From NCBI RefSeq assembly GCF_023006505.1, contig NZ_JALBGV010000003.1, positions 62,001 to 126,000 on the forward strand: DNA of 64,000 nt, written 5' to 3'. The notes under the pieces were generated by a model, which was not told the origin of the DNA, ran no database searches, and saw nothing but the letters and a program-made list of their open reading frames with translations. A program made the position numbers and the translations under genes. This stretch comes from Neorhizobium sp. SHOUNA12A. GTDB taxonomy: Bacteria; Pseudomonadota; Alphaproteobacteria; Rhizobiales; Rhizobiaceae. Of the stretch, positions 25,294 to 35,397 are shown one piece after another; position 1 is the first letter of the stretch, and each line of letters opens with the position of its first letter.

Positions 25294-25605
25294 ATCGATC
25301 CAGCGATTTCCTGAAACAGGCCAAGGGCCGCTGGACAGCGGGTAAAACTGTCTTTAGAGATACCGCAGGTGGAGGGTTGTCAGACATCCTGACAATTGAG
25401 GGGGCGCTGGAGAGGTCTTTGCGATGGAGGAGAGGCTGATCGCATATCAAATAGGAAACCGCATCGTGACGTCCAGCCTGCCGCTTGAGCCGCTGGTCGA
25501 TGAAGCGGATCATCGGGGCAAATGCCCGGAGCGGAGCTTGAGGTTGTCGACGGTGACGAAGACGCTCGCCCGGCGCGGGCGTTTGTAGGAATTCGGGAGG
25601 GGAAT
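25294..25605. other. Intergenic region before the second TRAP operon
   Basis: 312 bases with no gene I can support. It holds the inverted repeat at 25377-25395. Short open stretches on both strands show no recognisable protein pattern. The end nearest dctQ carries a strong ribosome site, GGGAGGGG, before the ATG at 25606. Confidence 0.6.
25377..25395. promoter_or_regulatory. Inverted repeat TTGTCAG-N5-CTGACAA before the TRAP operon
   Basis: Two perfect seven-base arms around ACATC. Each arm contains the TTGTC half site seen at 22959-22973, and TTGTCAGACAT alone differs from TTGTCNGACAA at one base. It is about 210 bases before dctQ and 84 bases after the regulator gene, in a good place for local control of the importer. 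Confidence 0.55.
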
Positions 25606-26139
25606 ATGCAAAAGGCAATCGATCTATTTTTTAAGGCATTGGAAGTCCTATTGATCCTGCTGCTTTCAGCAATGGCGATCATGGTGTTTGCCAATGTGGT
25701 TCTTCGCTACGCCTTCAATTCCGGCATGTCCGTCTCTGAGGAATTGTCCCGCTACTTCTTCGTCTGGCTGAGCTTCGTCGGCGCAGTCGTCGCCTTTCGC
25801 GAACATGGTCACCTTGGCGTCGAAAGTGTCGTGGCGCTTTTCGGCCGCAAGGGCCGGCTCGTCTGCATGATCCTGTCTAACCTCATCATCCTCGCTTGCT
25901 CGATGATCTTTTTCTGGGGGACCTGGCAGCAGTTCGACATCAACGCCAGCATGAGCGCGCCGGTGACCGGCATTTCGATGATCTGGGTCTACGGCATCGG
26001 CCTGTTTACCGGCGCCGGCTTGTCGCTGATCGCGCTGGAGCGGCTGTTCCGCTATGTCACCGGCCGCGCGACGGCGGAGGAGATCAGCATCTTTGCCGGT
26101 GAAAACCTGACGATCGAGCAGATGGCGGAGCGTACCTGA
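25606..26139 (+). CDS. dctQ: TRAP transporter small permease (DctQ family)
   Basis: 177 residues and four membrane helices, the first ALEVLLILLLSAMAIMVFANVVLRYAF. FVWLSFVGAVVAFREHGHLGVE is the conserved region after helix two. Start ATG 25606 follows GGGAGGGGAAT; a longer upstream frame lacks hydrophobic character. The last base of the stop region overlaps the dctM start (ATGA). Forms the membrane unit with the next gene. Confidence 0.92.
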   Translation: MQKAIDLFFKALEVLLILLLSAMAIMVFANVVLRYAFNSGMSVSEELSRYFFVWLSFVGAVVAFREHGHLGVESVVALFGRKGRLVCMILSNLIILACSMIFFWGTWQQFDINASMSAPVTGISMIWVYGIGLFTGAGLSLIALERLFRYVTGRATAEEISIFAGENLTIEQMAERT

Positions 26140-27416
26140 TGACACTTATCGTATTCATCGTATCGCTTCTCGGAGCCATGGCGATTGGCGTGCCCGTCGC
26201 GTTCTCACTGATGTTCTGCGGCGTCGTGCTCATGTGGTACATGGACATGTTCAACACCCAGATCATCGCCCAGAACATGATCGCCGGTGTCGACACCTTT
26301 ACCCTGCTTGCCATTCCATTCTTCATCCTGGCCGGTGAGCTGATGAACTCCGGCGGCCTGTCGCGCCGCATCATCGATTTCGCGATTGCCTGTGTCGGCC
26401 ATATCCGCGGCGGCCTCGGCATTGTCGCGATCATGGCAGCCGTCATCATGGCCAGCATTTCGGGCTCGGCCGCTGCCGATACGGCAGCCCTTGCCGCCAT
26501 CCTTATCCCGATGATGGCGAAGGCTGGCTATAACGTGCCCCGTTCCGGCGGTCTTATAGCGGCGGGCGGCATTATCGCGCCGATCATTCCGCCGTCGATG
26601 GCCTTTATCGTATTCGGCGTCGCGGCCAACGTGTCGATTACCCAGCTTTTCCTCGCCGGCATCTTTCCCGGCATCCTGATGGGCGCGGCGCTGGTCATCG
26701 CCTGGCTGATCACCGTGCGCCGGGACAAGGTCCAGCCGTTACCGAAAGCGCCGATGAGCGAGCGGCTGCATGTGACCGGCAGGGCCGCTTGGGCGCTCGG
26801 CATGCCGGTGATCATTCTTGGCGGCATCAAGGCCGGCATCATGACGCCGACCGAAGCTGCGGTGGTTGCCGCCGCCTATGCGCTCTTCGTCGGCATGGTC
26901 ATCTATCGGGAGCTTAAACCGAGCGAACTGCCGCGTGTCATCCTGCAGGCTGCCAAGACCACATCGGTCATCATGTTCCTGGTGGCTTCGGCACTGGTGT
27001 CCTCATGGCTGATCACCGCCGCCAATATTCCGTCCGAGATCGTCGGTTATATCGAGCCGCTGATCGACCGTCCGATGCTGCTGATGTTCGCCATCATGAT
27101 CCTGGTGCTGGTCGTCGGCACGGCGCTCGATCTGACGCCGACCATCCTGATCCTGACGCCGGTCCTGATGCCGATCGTCAAGCAGGCGGGAATTGATCCG
27201 GTCTATTTCGGGGTGCTGTTCATCATGAACAACTCCATCGGCCTCATCACTCCGCCGGTCGGCGTCGTATTGAACGTGGTCAGCGGCGTAGCGCGCATTC
27301 CGCTTGGCAAGGTGACGGCCGGGGTCTGGCCGTTCCTGATTGCCGAAACGATTGTGCTGTTCCTGCTGGTCCTGTTTCCAGACCTCGTGCTCGTGCCTGC
27401 ACGCTGGCTCCATTAA
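26139..27416 (+). CDS. dctM: TRAP transporter large permease (DctM family)
   Basis: 425 residues, the standard length. Contains PFFILAGELMNSGGLSRRIIDFA, IMASISGSAAADTAALAAILIPMM, GIIAPIIPPSMAFIVFG, MTPTEAAVVAA and the closing GLITPPVGVVLNVV. It moves the substrate delivered by the DctP protein encoded next. Compared with the DctM at 618-2024 it lacks the extra hydrophobic segment before PVIILGG. Confidence 0.95.
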   Translation: MTLIVFIVSLLGAMAIGVPVAFSLMFCGVVLMWYMDMFNTQIIAQNMIAGVDTFTLLAIPFFILAGELMNSGGLSRRIIDFAIACVGHIRGGLGIVAIMAAVIMASISGSAAADTAALAAILIPMMAKAGYNVPRSGGLIAAGGIIAPIIPPSMAFIVFGVAANVSITQLFLAGIFPGILMGAALVIAWLITVRRDKVQPLPKAPMSERLHVTGRAAWALGMPVIILGGIKAGIMTPTEAAVVAAAYALFVGMVIYRELKPSELPRVILQAAKTTSVIMFLVASALVSSWLITAANIPSEIVGYIEPLIDRPMLLMFAIMILVLVVGTALDLTPTILILTPVLMPIVKQAGIDPVYFGVLFIMNNSIGLITPPVGVVLNVVSGVARIPLGKVTAGVWPFLIAETIVLFLLVLFPDLVLVPARWLH

Positions 27417-27448
27417 ACCTGTCTCAAGCTCATCCATGGGAGGATAAT

Positions 27449-28456
27449 ATGAGAAAACTGTTACTGACGACCACCGCCCTTGCCATCGCATGCGCGTCGG
27501 CCGTACCGGCCTTCGCCGAATTCAAGGCGCGCAACATCCGCGTCTCGAACGGCATCAATGCCGACCATCCGGTTGGAAACGGCATCAATGCGATGCAGAA
27601 ATGCCTGGACGAGAAGTCTGGCGGCAAGATGAAGTTGACCGCCTTCTGGGGCGGCGCACTCGGCGGCGACCTGCAGGCCACCCAGGCGCTGCGTTCCGGC
27701 GTCCAGGAAGCCGTGGTGACGTCGTCGTCGCCGCTGGTCGGCATCGTCCCCGCCCTCGGCGTTTTCGATCTGCCCTTCCTCTTCGGCAACGCCCAGGAAG
27801 CCTACAAGGTCCTCGACGGCAAGTTCGGCGACATGATGAACCAGAAGCTCGACGCTGCCGGCCTCGTCAACCTCGCCTATTGGGAAAACGGCTTCCGCAA
27901 CCTGTCGAACTCGGTTCGCCCCGTCACCAAGTGGGAAGACTTCTCGGGGATGAAGGTTCGCGTCATGCAGAACAACATCTTCCTCGATACCTTCCAGAAC
28001 CTCGGCGCCAACGCCACCCCGATGGCTTTCGGCGAAGTCTTCTCGGCTCTCGAAACCAAGGCGATCGACGCGCAGGAAAATCCCTACGTGACGATCGACA
28101 CGTCGAAGTTCTTCGAAGTGCAGAAATATGTCACGGAGACGAACCACGCCTACACGCCATTCCTCTTCCTGTTCTCCAAGGCGATATTCAACACCTATGC
28201 GCCGGACGAGCAGGCAGCCTTGCGCGCCTGCGCAGTCGTCGGACGCGACGTGGAGCGCCAGGTGATCGGCGATTTGAACAAGAAGTCGCTCGAGAAGATC
28301 AAGGCGGCTGGCCTGCAGGTCAACACGCTGTCGCCGGAAGAGCAGCAGCGCATCCGCGAAAAGTCCGCGGTCGTCTATGAGAAGCACAAGGCTGAAATCG
28401 GCGCCGAGGTGGTCGATAACATTGTCGCCGAGCTCAAGGAAGTCCGCAAGAAGTAA
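27449..28456 (+). CDS. dctP: TRAP transporter substrate-binding protein (DctP family)
   Basis: 335 residues. Signal peptide KLLLTTTALAIACASAVPAFA. The family core includes HPVGNGINAMQKCLDEKSGGKMKLTAFWGGALGGD, YWENGFRNLSNSVRPV and the signature FSGMKVRVMQNNIFLDTFQNLGANATPMAFGEVFSALETKAIDAQENP, with the Arg that binds the substrate carboxylate. It captures an organic acid in the periplasm. Good ribosome site GGGAGGAT. The hairpin at 28489-28516 closes the operon. The ligand is probably the acid consumed by the DenD-like and enolase-like enzymes around it. Confidence 0.95.
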   Translation: MRKLLLTTTALAIACASAVPAFAEFKARNIRVSNGINADHPVGNGINAMQKCLDEKSGGKMKLTAFWGGALGGDLQATQALRSGVQEAVVTSSSPLVGIVPALGVFDLPFLFGNAQEAYKVLDGKFGDMMNQKLDAAGLVNLAYWENGFRNLSNSVRPVTKWEDFSGMKVRVMQNNIFLDTFQNLGANATPMAFGEVFSALETKAIDAQENPYVTIDTSKFFEVQKYVTETNHAYTPFLFLFSKAIFNTYAPDEQAALRACAVVGRDVERQVIGDLNKKSLEKIKAAGLQVNTLSPEEQQRIREKSAVVYEKHKAEIGAEVVDNIVAELKEVRKK

Positions 28457-28488
28457 GCCGAAGGCTTTGCGCGACAGCGACCATTTGG

Positions 28489-28516
28489 GAAAGCCCGCGA
28501 GCGATCGCGGGCTTTC
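28489..28516. terminator. Bidirectional terminator hairpin
   Basis: GAAAGCCCGCGA (28489-28500) pairs perfectly with TCGCGGGCTTTC (28505-28516), a twelve-base stem with the tetraloop GCGA and pyrimidine-rich flanks. It lies exactly between the convergent dctP and DMT-permease genes and can serve both. Confidence 0.85.
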
Positions 28517-28517
28517 T

Positions 28518-29432
28518 CTATTCGGGAATGGCGGGAAGCACGCTCTGGCGCTTCTTGAGCATTTGTTCGCGGATGAAGATGAAGAGGCCGGAAGCGACGA
28601 TCAGGGCTGCCCCGATCATCATGCCGAGCCTCGGCATATCGCCGAAAAACATCCAGCCGAAGATCACCGCCCAGAGCAGCAACGTATATTGAAGCGGCGC
28701 GACGGTCGCAGCATCGGAGATCTTGAGGGCGCGGTTGACCAGCATATGCGCCGCCATGGCGACGATGCCGAGCAGTCCGAGCAGAACAAGGTCACGGTTC
28801 GACGCGATCGGCGACCAGTCCAAGGGCGCGAAGGCGAGGCCGGCGATGCCGGCGCCAACGACCTGGAAAAACACCAGCGCACTATCCGGCGTACCGCGCA
28901 GGAAACGTCCGGAAATCAGCATGAAGGCAAACGCGGCGCTGCCGACGATCGAAATGACCGCCGGCATGCTGAACATGGCGCTCGAAGGTTCGAGCGTGAT
29001 GATGACGCCGACAAAGCCGACGGCAATCGCCGTCCAGCGTCGCCAGCCGACCTTCTCGCCAAGCAGAAAGGGCGAGCAGGCCGCGACATAGATCGGCGCC
29101 GCCAGCCAATAGGTCATGACGTCAGCGAGCGGCAGATACATGACCGCATAATAGAAGCAGAACACCTCAGCCGTCGAAAATGCCACGCGGAAGAACTGCA
29201 TGCCGGGCCGTTCGACGGTCAGCAGATTGCTAAAACCTGCCTTCCAGACCATCGGCACCAGGATGATCAGCGCCGCAAGGCTGCGGATCAGGACAACCTG
29301 ACCCAGCCCATAATTCGCGACGAGCCATTTGCCCATGGCGTCGTTCAAGGCAAACATCAACATGCCGAGAAGCATCAGCATCGGGCCGGTCATGCTCGCG
29401 GTTCTGAGCATGGTCGCCGAGGATATCGTCAT
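28518..29432 (-). CDS. DMT-superfamily permease (EamA domains)
   Basis: 304 residues, ten hydrophobic helices in two five-helix EamA repeats. It starts MLMLLGMLMFALNDAMGKWLV, has the end of repeat one at AIAVGFVGVIITL, and repeat two with ALVFFQVVGAGIAGLAF and VAPLQYTLLLWAVIFGWMFFGD. Such proteins move metabolites across the inner membrane, often outward. It starts 12 bases after the enolase-like gene, so the two are co-transcribed. Possible roles are overflow export of a sugar-acid product or import of a related compound; the sequence does not tell. Confidence 0.9.
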   Translation of the reverse strand: MTISSATMLRTASMTGPMLMLLGMLMFALNDAMGKWLVANYGLGQVVLIRSLAALIILVPMVWKAGFSNLLTVERPGMQFFRVAFSTAEVFCFYYAVMYLPLADVMTYWLAAPIYVAACSPFLLGEKVGWRRWTAIAVGFVGVIITLEPSSAMFSMPAVISIVGSAAFAFMLISGRFLRGTPDSALVFFQVVGAGIAGLAFAPLDWSPIASNRDLVLLGLLGIVAMAAHMLVNRALKISDAATVAPLQYTLLLWAVIFGWMFFGDMPRLGMMIGAALIVASGLFIFIREQMLKKRQSVLPAIPE

Positions 29433-29444
29433 TTCAGTCGCACC

Positions 29445-30647
29445 TTAGAAAATGGAGGCGTCGGACGTCCGCCGGCTGACGGTGAAGGCACGATCGAGCT
29501 CAGGGTTGAGCTCCAGCCCAAGACCCGGACCTGGCGGAACAGTAATCATGCCGTTCTTCACCTCCGGCAGCGCCGTCACCAGATCGCGATACCACGTCCT
29601 GTAGAACGCGCGCACGCTTTCCTGCACCAGTGCATTCGGCGCGTTGAGAGACAGATGGGTGGACGCGCAGAGAACGACCGGGCCGGTGCAGTCGTGCGGC
29701 GCGACCGGCAGATGCCAGGCTTCCGCCATGGACGCGATCTTGCGGGCTTCCGAAAGGCCGCCGCACCAGGAAATGTCGAGCATGACGATGCCGGCGACGC
29801 CGGTTTCCAGGTAGTCGCGAAATCCCCAGCGGGTCGCGAGCGTCTCCGAGGCTGAGATCGGCGCCGGCGATACGTCCGCATAACGCTTCAGGCTCGACAG
29901 GCTGTCCATCTTGATCGGATCTTCATGCCAGAAGGTCTGGTAAGGGGTCAGGGCCTTGGCGATCTGCATGGCCGGCAGGAGCTGCCACATGGAATGGAAC
30001 TCGACCATGATATCCATCCTGTCGCCAACGGCCTTGCGGATCTTCTCGAAAGGCTGAAGCGCAAGCTTCAGGTCCGGCATCGAGATATACTGGCCCTTCG
30101 TCCTTTCCGCAGCCGCGTCGAACGGCCAAATCTTCATCGCCGTGATGCCCTCCTCGAGCAGCGACAAGGCCAGTTCGTCGGCACGATGCAGAAAGCCGTT
30201 CAAATCGTCGTAAGCTGTGCCGCCGGTCAGACCGTAGTTGGCGGTCGCCTGGCCGGTGGCCTTCTTGATATATTCCGTGCCGGCGCAGGTATTGTAGGTG
30301 CGGATTTCCCTACGGCTGAAGCCTCCGAGCAGTTGGGCGATCGGCTGGTCCGTGACTTTTCCGAAAATGTCCCAGAGGGCGATATCGAACGCCGAATTGC
30401 CCCGCACTTCCGCGCCTGAGGATCGAAACCCGATATAACCGACCAGTTCCTGCGCCAGGAGGTCGATCTGGAGCGGGTCGCGGCCGATGACCCTTGGAGC
30501 GACATATTCGTGGATGTAGCTCTCCACGGTCTCGGCGCCGAAAAAGGTTTCGCCGAGGCCGGTAATTCCCTCGTCGGTGTGGACAAGGACCCACAACAGG
30601 TTCGCACGCTCTGCGACGCGCACAGTTTCAAGCTTGGTGATTTTCAT
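29445..30647 (-). CDS. Enolase-superfamily protein (mandelate racemase/muconate lactonizing type), unassigned acid-sugar dehydratase
   Basis: 400 residues. N-terminal cap MKITKLETVRVAERANLLWVLVHTDEGITGLGET. Metal ligands on the barrel are Glu in MVEFHSMW, Glu in FWHEDPI and Glu in SASETLA; the Asp-His pair is in MLDISWCGG and APHDCTGP. The strand-2 motif is MKIWPFD, one Lys then Trp, not the KxK of racemases. These residues predict abstraction of a proton alpha to a carboxylate, most likely dehydration of an acid sugar. ATG 30647 follows GGGAGGAAAC. The specific substrate cannot be read off. Divergent from the peptide ABC operon. Confidence 0.85.
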   Translation of the reverse strand: MKITKLETVRVAERANLLWVLVHTDEGITGLGETFFGAETVESYIHEYVAPRVIGRDPLQIDLLAQELVGYIGFRSSGAEVRGNSAFDIALWDIFGKVTDQPIAQLLGGFSRREIRTYNTCAGTEYIKKATGQATANYGLTGGTAYDDLNGFLHRADELALSLLEEGITAMKIWPFDAAAERTKGQYISMPDLKLALQPFEKIRKAVGDRMDIMVEFHSMWQLLPAMQIAKALTPYQTFWHEDPIKMDSLSSLKRYADVSPAPISASETLATRWGFRDYLETGVAGIVMLDISWCGGLSEARKIASMAEAWHLPVAPHDCTGPVVLCASTHLSLNAPNALVQESVRAFYRTWYRDLVTALPEVKNGMITVPPGPGLGLELNPELDRAFTVSRRTSDASIF

Positions 30648-30996
30648 GTTTCCTCCCTTGGCGAAATTCAACCACAGGCCGCGGTCTTTGGTAAGGCAGG
30701 ATTTGCATTTTCCCGCCCGCAGAACACCACGACCTGGGCTGGGCAAAATCAGCCTATTGCGCCGTTGACAAAATGTCGACAAAGTGATGACATATTCTTA
30801 TCAAGGCAAGGGTGAGGCAGGTGACGGAAAAACCGAAAGAAATTCGGGGCCGCCATACATGGGAGAGCAGGCAGATGACGGTGAGCGTGGCTGCCGACAG
30901 CTGCCGTGCCAAACGTCATGAGCATCTTATGGATCCCGCCGTCGACGCCCTCATTCGAGCGGCCTGCGCCGCCATTATCCGGTAGGAGTTCCCCGA
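30648..30996. other. Divergent promoter region, enolase-like gene/peptide ABC operon
   Basis: 349 bases. TTGACA at 30765-30770 and two GACAA repeats eleven bases apart (30767 and 30778) around TGTCGACA are the only sequence marks; they resemble the TTGTC/GACAA half sites of the local GntR regulator but do not make a clean palindrome. A 36-codon frame at 30875-30985 ends inside the ribosome site of the ABC gene and could be a leader peptide, with no protein match I know. Confidence 0.5.
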
Positions 30997-32829
<1,833 letters not shown>

Positions 32830-32866
32830 CGATTTGACATTCGGTTTTTCAACAGGAGCAAAAACG

Positions 32867-34402
32867 ATGATAAAAATGCAGAGGGGTTTGCGGACGGCAT
32901 TTGTGGCGATGGCGCTCGCAGGCGTCGCATTCGCGCCGGTCTCGGCTCTCGCGGCCGGCAAGCTGACCGTGTCTTCGCCGCAGGATCCGGGCAGCTGGGA
33001 TCCGATCGACACATTCCTGGTCAACTGGGCCTCTGTCTCGACCAATATCTTCGACGGCCTTACCTATCGCGGCCCCGACCTGAAGCTCGTCCCGGGTCTT
33101 GCGACCTCCTGGGAAGTGCTCGACAACGGCATGCGCATCCGCTTCAAGCTGCGTGAAGGCGTCAAATTCCACAATGGCGAGGCCTTCAATGCCGATGCGG
33201 TGAAGTTCACCTTCGACCGCCTGCTCGGCCCGGAAGGCGCCAAGGGGCCGCAGCAATCCAACTACAATTCGATCGGCAGCGTCGACGTTGTCGATGCCAA
33301 CACGATCGACATGAAGCTGAAGGTGGCCGATCCGGTCATCCTGACGAAGCTTGCCGGTTACGGCGGCATGATCGTGCCGCCGAAATACATCACCGAAAAG
33401 GGCGATGCCTATTTCAACGCCCATCCGGTCGGCACCGGCGCCTTCAAGTTCGTTTCCTACGAGCCGAAGGTGAACATCGTTCTCGCCGCCAATGCCGATT
33501 ACTTCGGCGGCGCGCCGAAAATCTCGGACCTCGAATATAAGTTCATCTCCGAGCCGGCGACAGCCGTTGCCGAACTCCAGGCCGGCCGCGTCGACCTCGT
33601 CATTCCGCCGACCATTCCGATCGGCATGATCCCGACCATCCAGGGCAATGCCAAGCTTGCCGTGGTCACCTCGCCGGGCCCGACGGTCTATGCGCTGCGC
33701 TTCAACACGCGCGACGGCATCACCAAGGATCCGAAGGTTCGCCAGGCGCTGATCATGGGGGTCGATCGCGATGCGATCATCAAGTCGATCCTCGGCGGCC
33801 AGGCACAGCCGATCGCAAGCTTCCAGGGGCCGCTGTCCTTCGGCTTCGACAAGGCCATGAAGCCGCTTCCCTACGATCCGGTCAAGGCACAGGCTTTGCT
33901 GAAGGAAGCCGGCGTCGCGCCGGGCGCTGCCGTACAAATCGACCTTCGCGGCAACGAAGCGACCTTCATCGAAGTCGCCCAGGCGATCTCCGCCTATCTG
34001 CAGACGATCGGCATCACCGCGACGATCAAGCCCTATGAGACCAACGTTCTCCTGAACGACATCATTCCGGGCGGCAAGACCGGCGCGATGTTCCAGCAGT
34101 CCTGGGGCGGCTGGACGCTCGACTACGACAACACGGCCGTCGCCATGTACCATACCGGCGAAAAGTGGAACCCCTACGACAGCGACCCGAAGATGGACGA
34201 ACTGCTTGCCAAGCAGCGCACCATCACCAATGTCGCCGAGCGCGAGAAGGTTCTGCAGGAAATCGCCCATTACGCAGCAGACCGGGCGCTGGAAATGCCG
34301 CTCTACAACTTGAACGCCATCTTCGGCATCAGCAAGCGCGTGAAGAACTTTACGCCGGTGCCGGACAGCCGTTTGAAGTTCACCGACGTCACCGTCGACT
34401 AA
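32867..34402 (+). CDS. ABC importer substrate-binding protein, family 5 (peptide type)
   Basis: 511 residues. Signal peptide RGLRTAFVAMALAGVAFAPVSALA. Family 5 signatures: VSTNIFDGLTYRGPDLKLVPGLATSWEVLDNGMRIRFKLREGVKFHNGEAFNADAVKFTFDRLL near the N-terminus and VRQALIMGVDRDAIIKSI about residue 290. It binds peptides or other small ligands in the periplasm for the flanking ABC subunits. The start is ATG 32867 because AGGAG stands eight bases upstream and the signal peptide begins there. The neighbouring M14 peptidase favours a peptide or amide substrate. Confidence 0.94.
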   Translation: MIKMQRGLRTAFVAMALAGVAFAPVSALAAGKLTVSSPQDPGSWDPIDTFLVNWASVSTNIFDGLTYRGPDLKLVPGLATSWEVLDNGMRIRFKLREGVKFHNGEAFNADAVKFTFDRLLGPEGAKGPQQSNYNSIGSVDVVDANTIDMKLKVADPVILTKLAGYGGMIVPPKYITEKGDAYFNAHPVGTGAFKFVSYEPKVNIVLAANADYFGGAPKISDLEYKFISEPATAVAELQAGRVDLVIPPTIPIGMIPTIQGNAKLAVVTSPGPTVYALRFNTRDGITKDPKVRQALIMGVDRDAIIKSILGGQAQPIASFQGPLSFGFDKAMKPLPYDPVKAQALLKEAGVAPGAAVQIDLRGNEATFIEVAQAISAYLQTIGITATIKPYETNVLLNDIIPGGKTGAMFQQSWGGWTLDYDNTAVAMYHTGEKWNPYDSDPKMDELLAKQRTITNVAEREKVLQEIAHYAADRALEMPLYNLNAIFGISKRVKNFTPVPDSRLKFTDVTVD

Positions 34403-34468
34403 GACTTCGCGGAGCCGCCGCCTTCGAGTGGAGGCGGCGGCTCCGACAAGAAAACGAGGAACGAGAGA

Positions 34469-35392
34469 TTGGCCGTATTCCTGGTAAAACGCCTTTTGCA
34501 GGCGATTTTCGTCGTGATTGCCGTGACGCTGACGGTCGCTTTCGCGATCCGCCTCACCGGTGACCCGGCGCTGATGCTGACGCAAGGCGCCGGCAGCGTC
34601 ACCGAGGCCGATCTCGTGCGCATCCGCGAGGGTCTCGGCCTCAACGAACCGTTCTTCGTTCAGTACCTGAATTTCCTGAAGGGCATCTTCACGCTCGATT
34701 TCGGCAAGAGCTTTCTGGGCGGCACGCCGGTGTCGCTGCTGATCGGCAAGGCGCTGCCGGCGACGCTGGCGCTCGCTTTCACCTCGCTGTTCGTCTCGAT
34801 CGTCATTTCCATTCCGCTCGGCATCAAGGCCGCCACCGCGCGTGGCAAGTGGGCCGACCAGATGATCCGCATCCTGTCGCTCGTCGGCCTGTCCTTCCCC
34901 AATTTCTGGCTGGCCACCATGCTCGTGCTGCTGTTCGCGATTGCAGTGCCGCTGCTTCCGCCAAGCGGCATGGACGGATTTGAAAGCTTCATCCTACCGG
35001 CCGTCACCATGGGCATCATCCTGACGGCGACCAATGTCCGCCTCGTGCGCACCACCATGCTGGAGACGCTGCGCTCGCAATATATCATGGTCGCCCGTGC
35101 CAAGGGCCTCAGCGAAAACGCGGTGCTCTACAAGCACGCGCTGCGCAACTGCGCCATTCCGCTGATCACCTATTTCGGCCTGCAGTTCGGCGGCCTGCTT
35201 GGCGGTATCGTCGTCGTCGAACGCGTCTTCAACTGGCCGGGCCTCGGCACGCTCGCCTTCGATGCCGTCGGCGCCCGTGATTATCCGGTGCTGCAGGCGG
35301 TCATCACCGTCCTGTCGCTGATGATCATCGGCATCAATCTCATCGTCGACATCGCCTACGGCCTCGTCGATCCCCGTATCCGGACGGAGTGA
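34469..35392 (+). CDS. Peptide-type ABC importer permease (DppB-like)
   Basis: 307 residues, six helices. It opens AVFLVKRLLQAIFVVIAVTLTVAFAIRLTGDPA and has the inner-membrane permease loop VRLVRTTMLETLRSQYIMVARAKGLSENAVLYKHALRN (the EAA region, about 190-225), closing with VVVERVFNWPGLGTLAFDAV. Start codon is TTG at 34469, preceded by GAGGAACGAG. Pairs with the next gene to form the channel. Confidence 0.94.
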   Translation: MAVFLVKRLLQAIFVVIAVTLTVAFAIRLTGDPALMLTQGAGSVTEADLVRIREGLGLNEPFFVQYLNFLKGIFTLDFGKSFLGGTPVSLLIGKALPATLALAFTSLFVSIVISIPLGIKAATARGKWADQMIRILSLVGLSFPNFWLATMLVLLFAIAVPLLPPSGMDGFESFILPAVTMGIILTATNVRLVRTTMLETLRSQYIMVARAKGLSENAVLYKHALRNCAIPLITYFGLQFGGLLGGIVVVERVFNWPGLGTLAFDAVGARDYPVLQAVITVLSLMIIGINLIVDIAYGLVDPRIRTE

Positions 35393-35397
35393 GAGCC

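Noticed and set aside
30875-30985. 36-codon frame before the peptide ABC operon as a gene
   Set aside because: Position at the ribosome site is suggestive of a leader, but there is no sequence support; kept only as a remark.
32849-34585. 578-codon minus-strand frame opposite the peptide-binding protein
   Set aside because: Same shadow effect; the plus strand has a family 5 binding protein with signal peptide.
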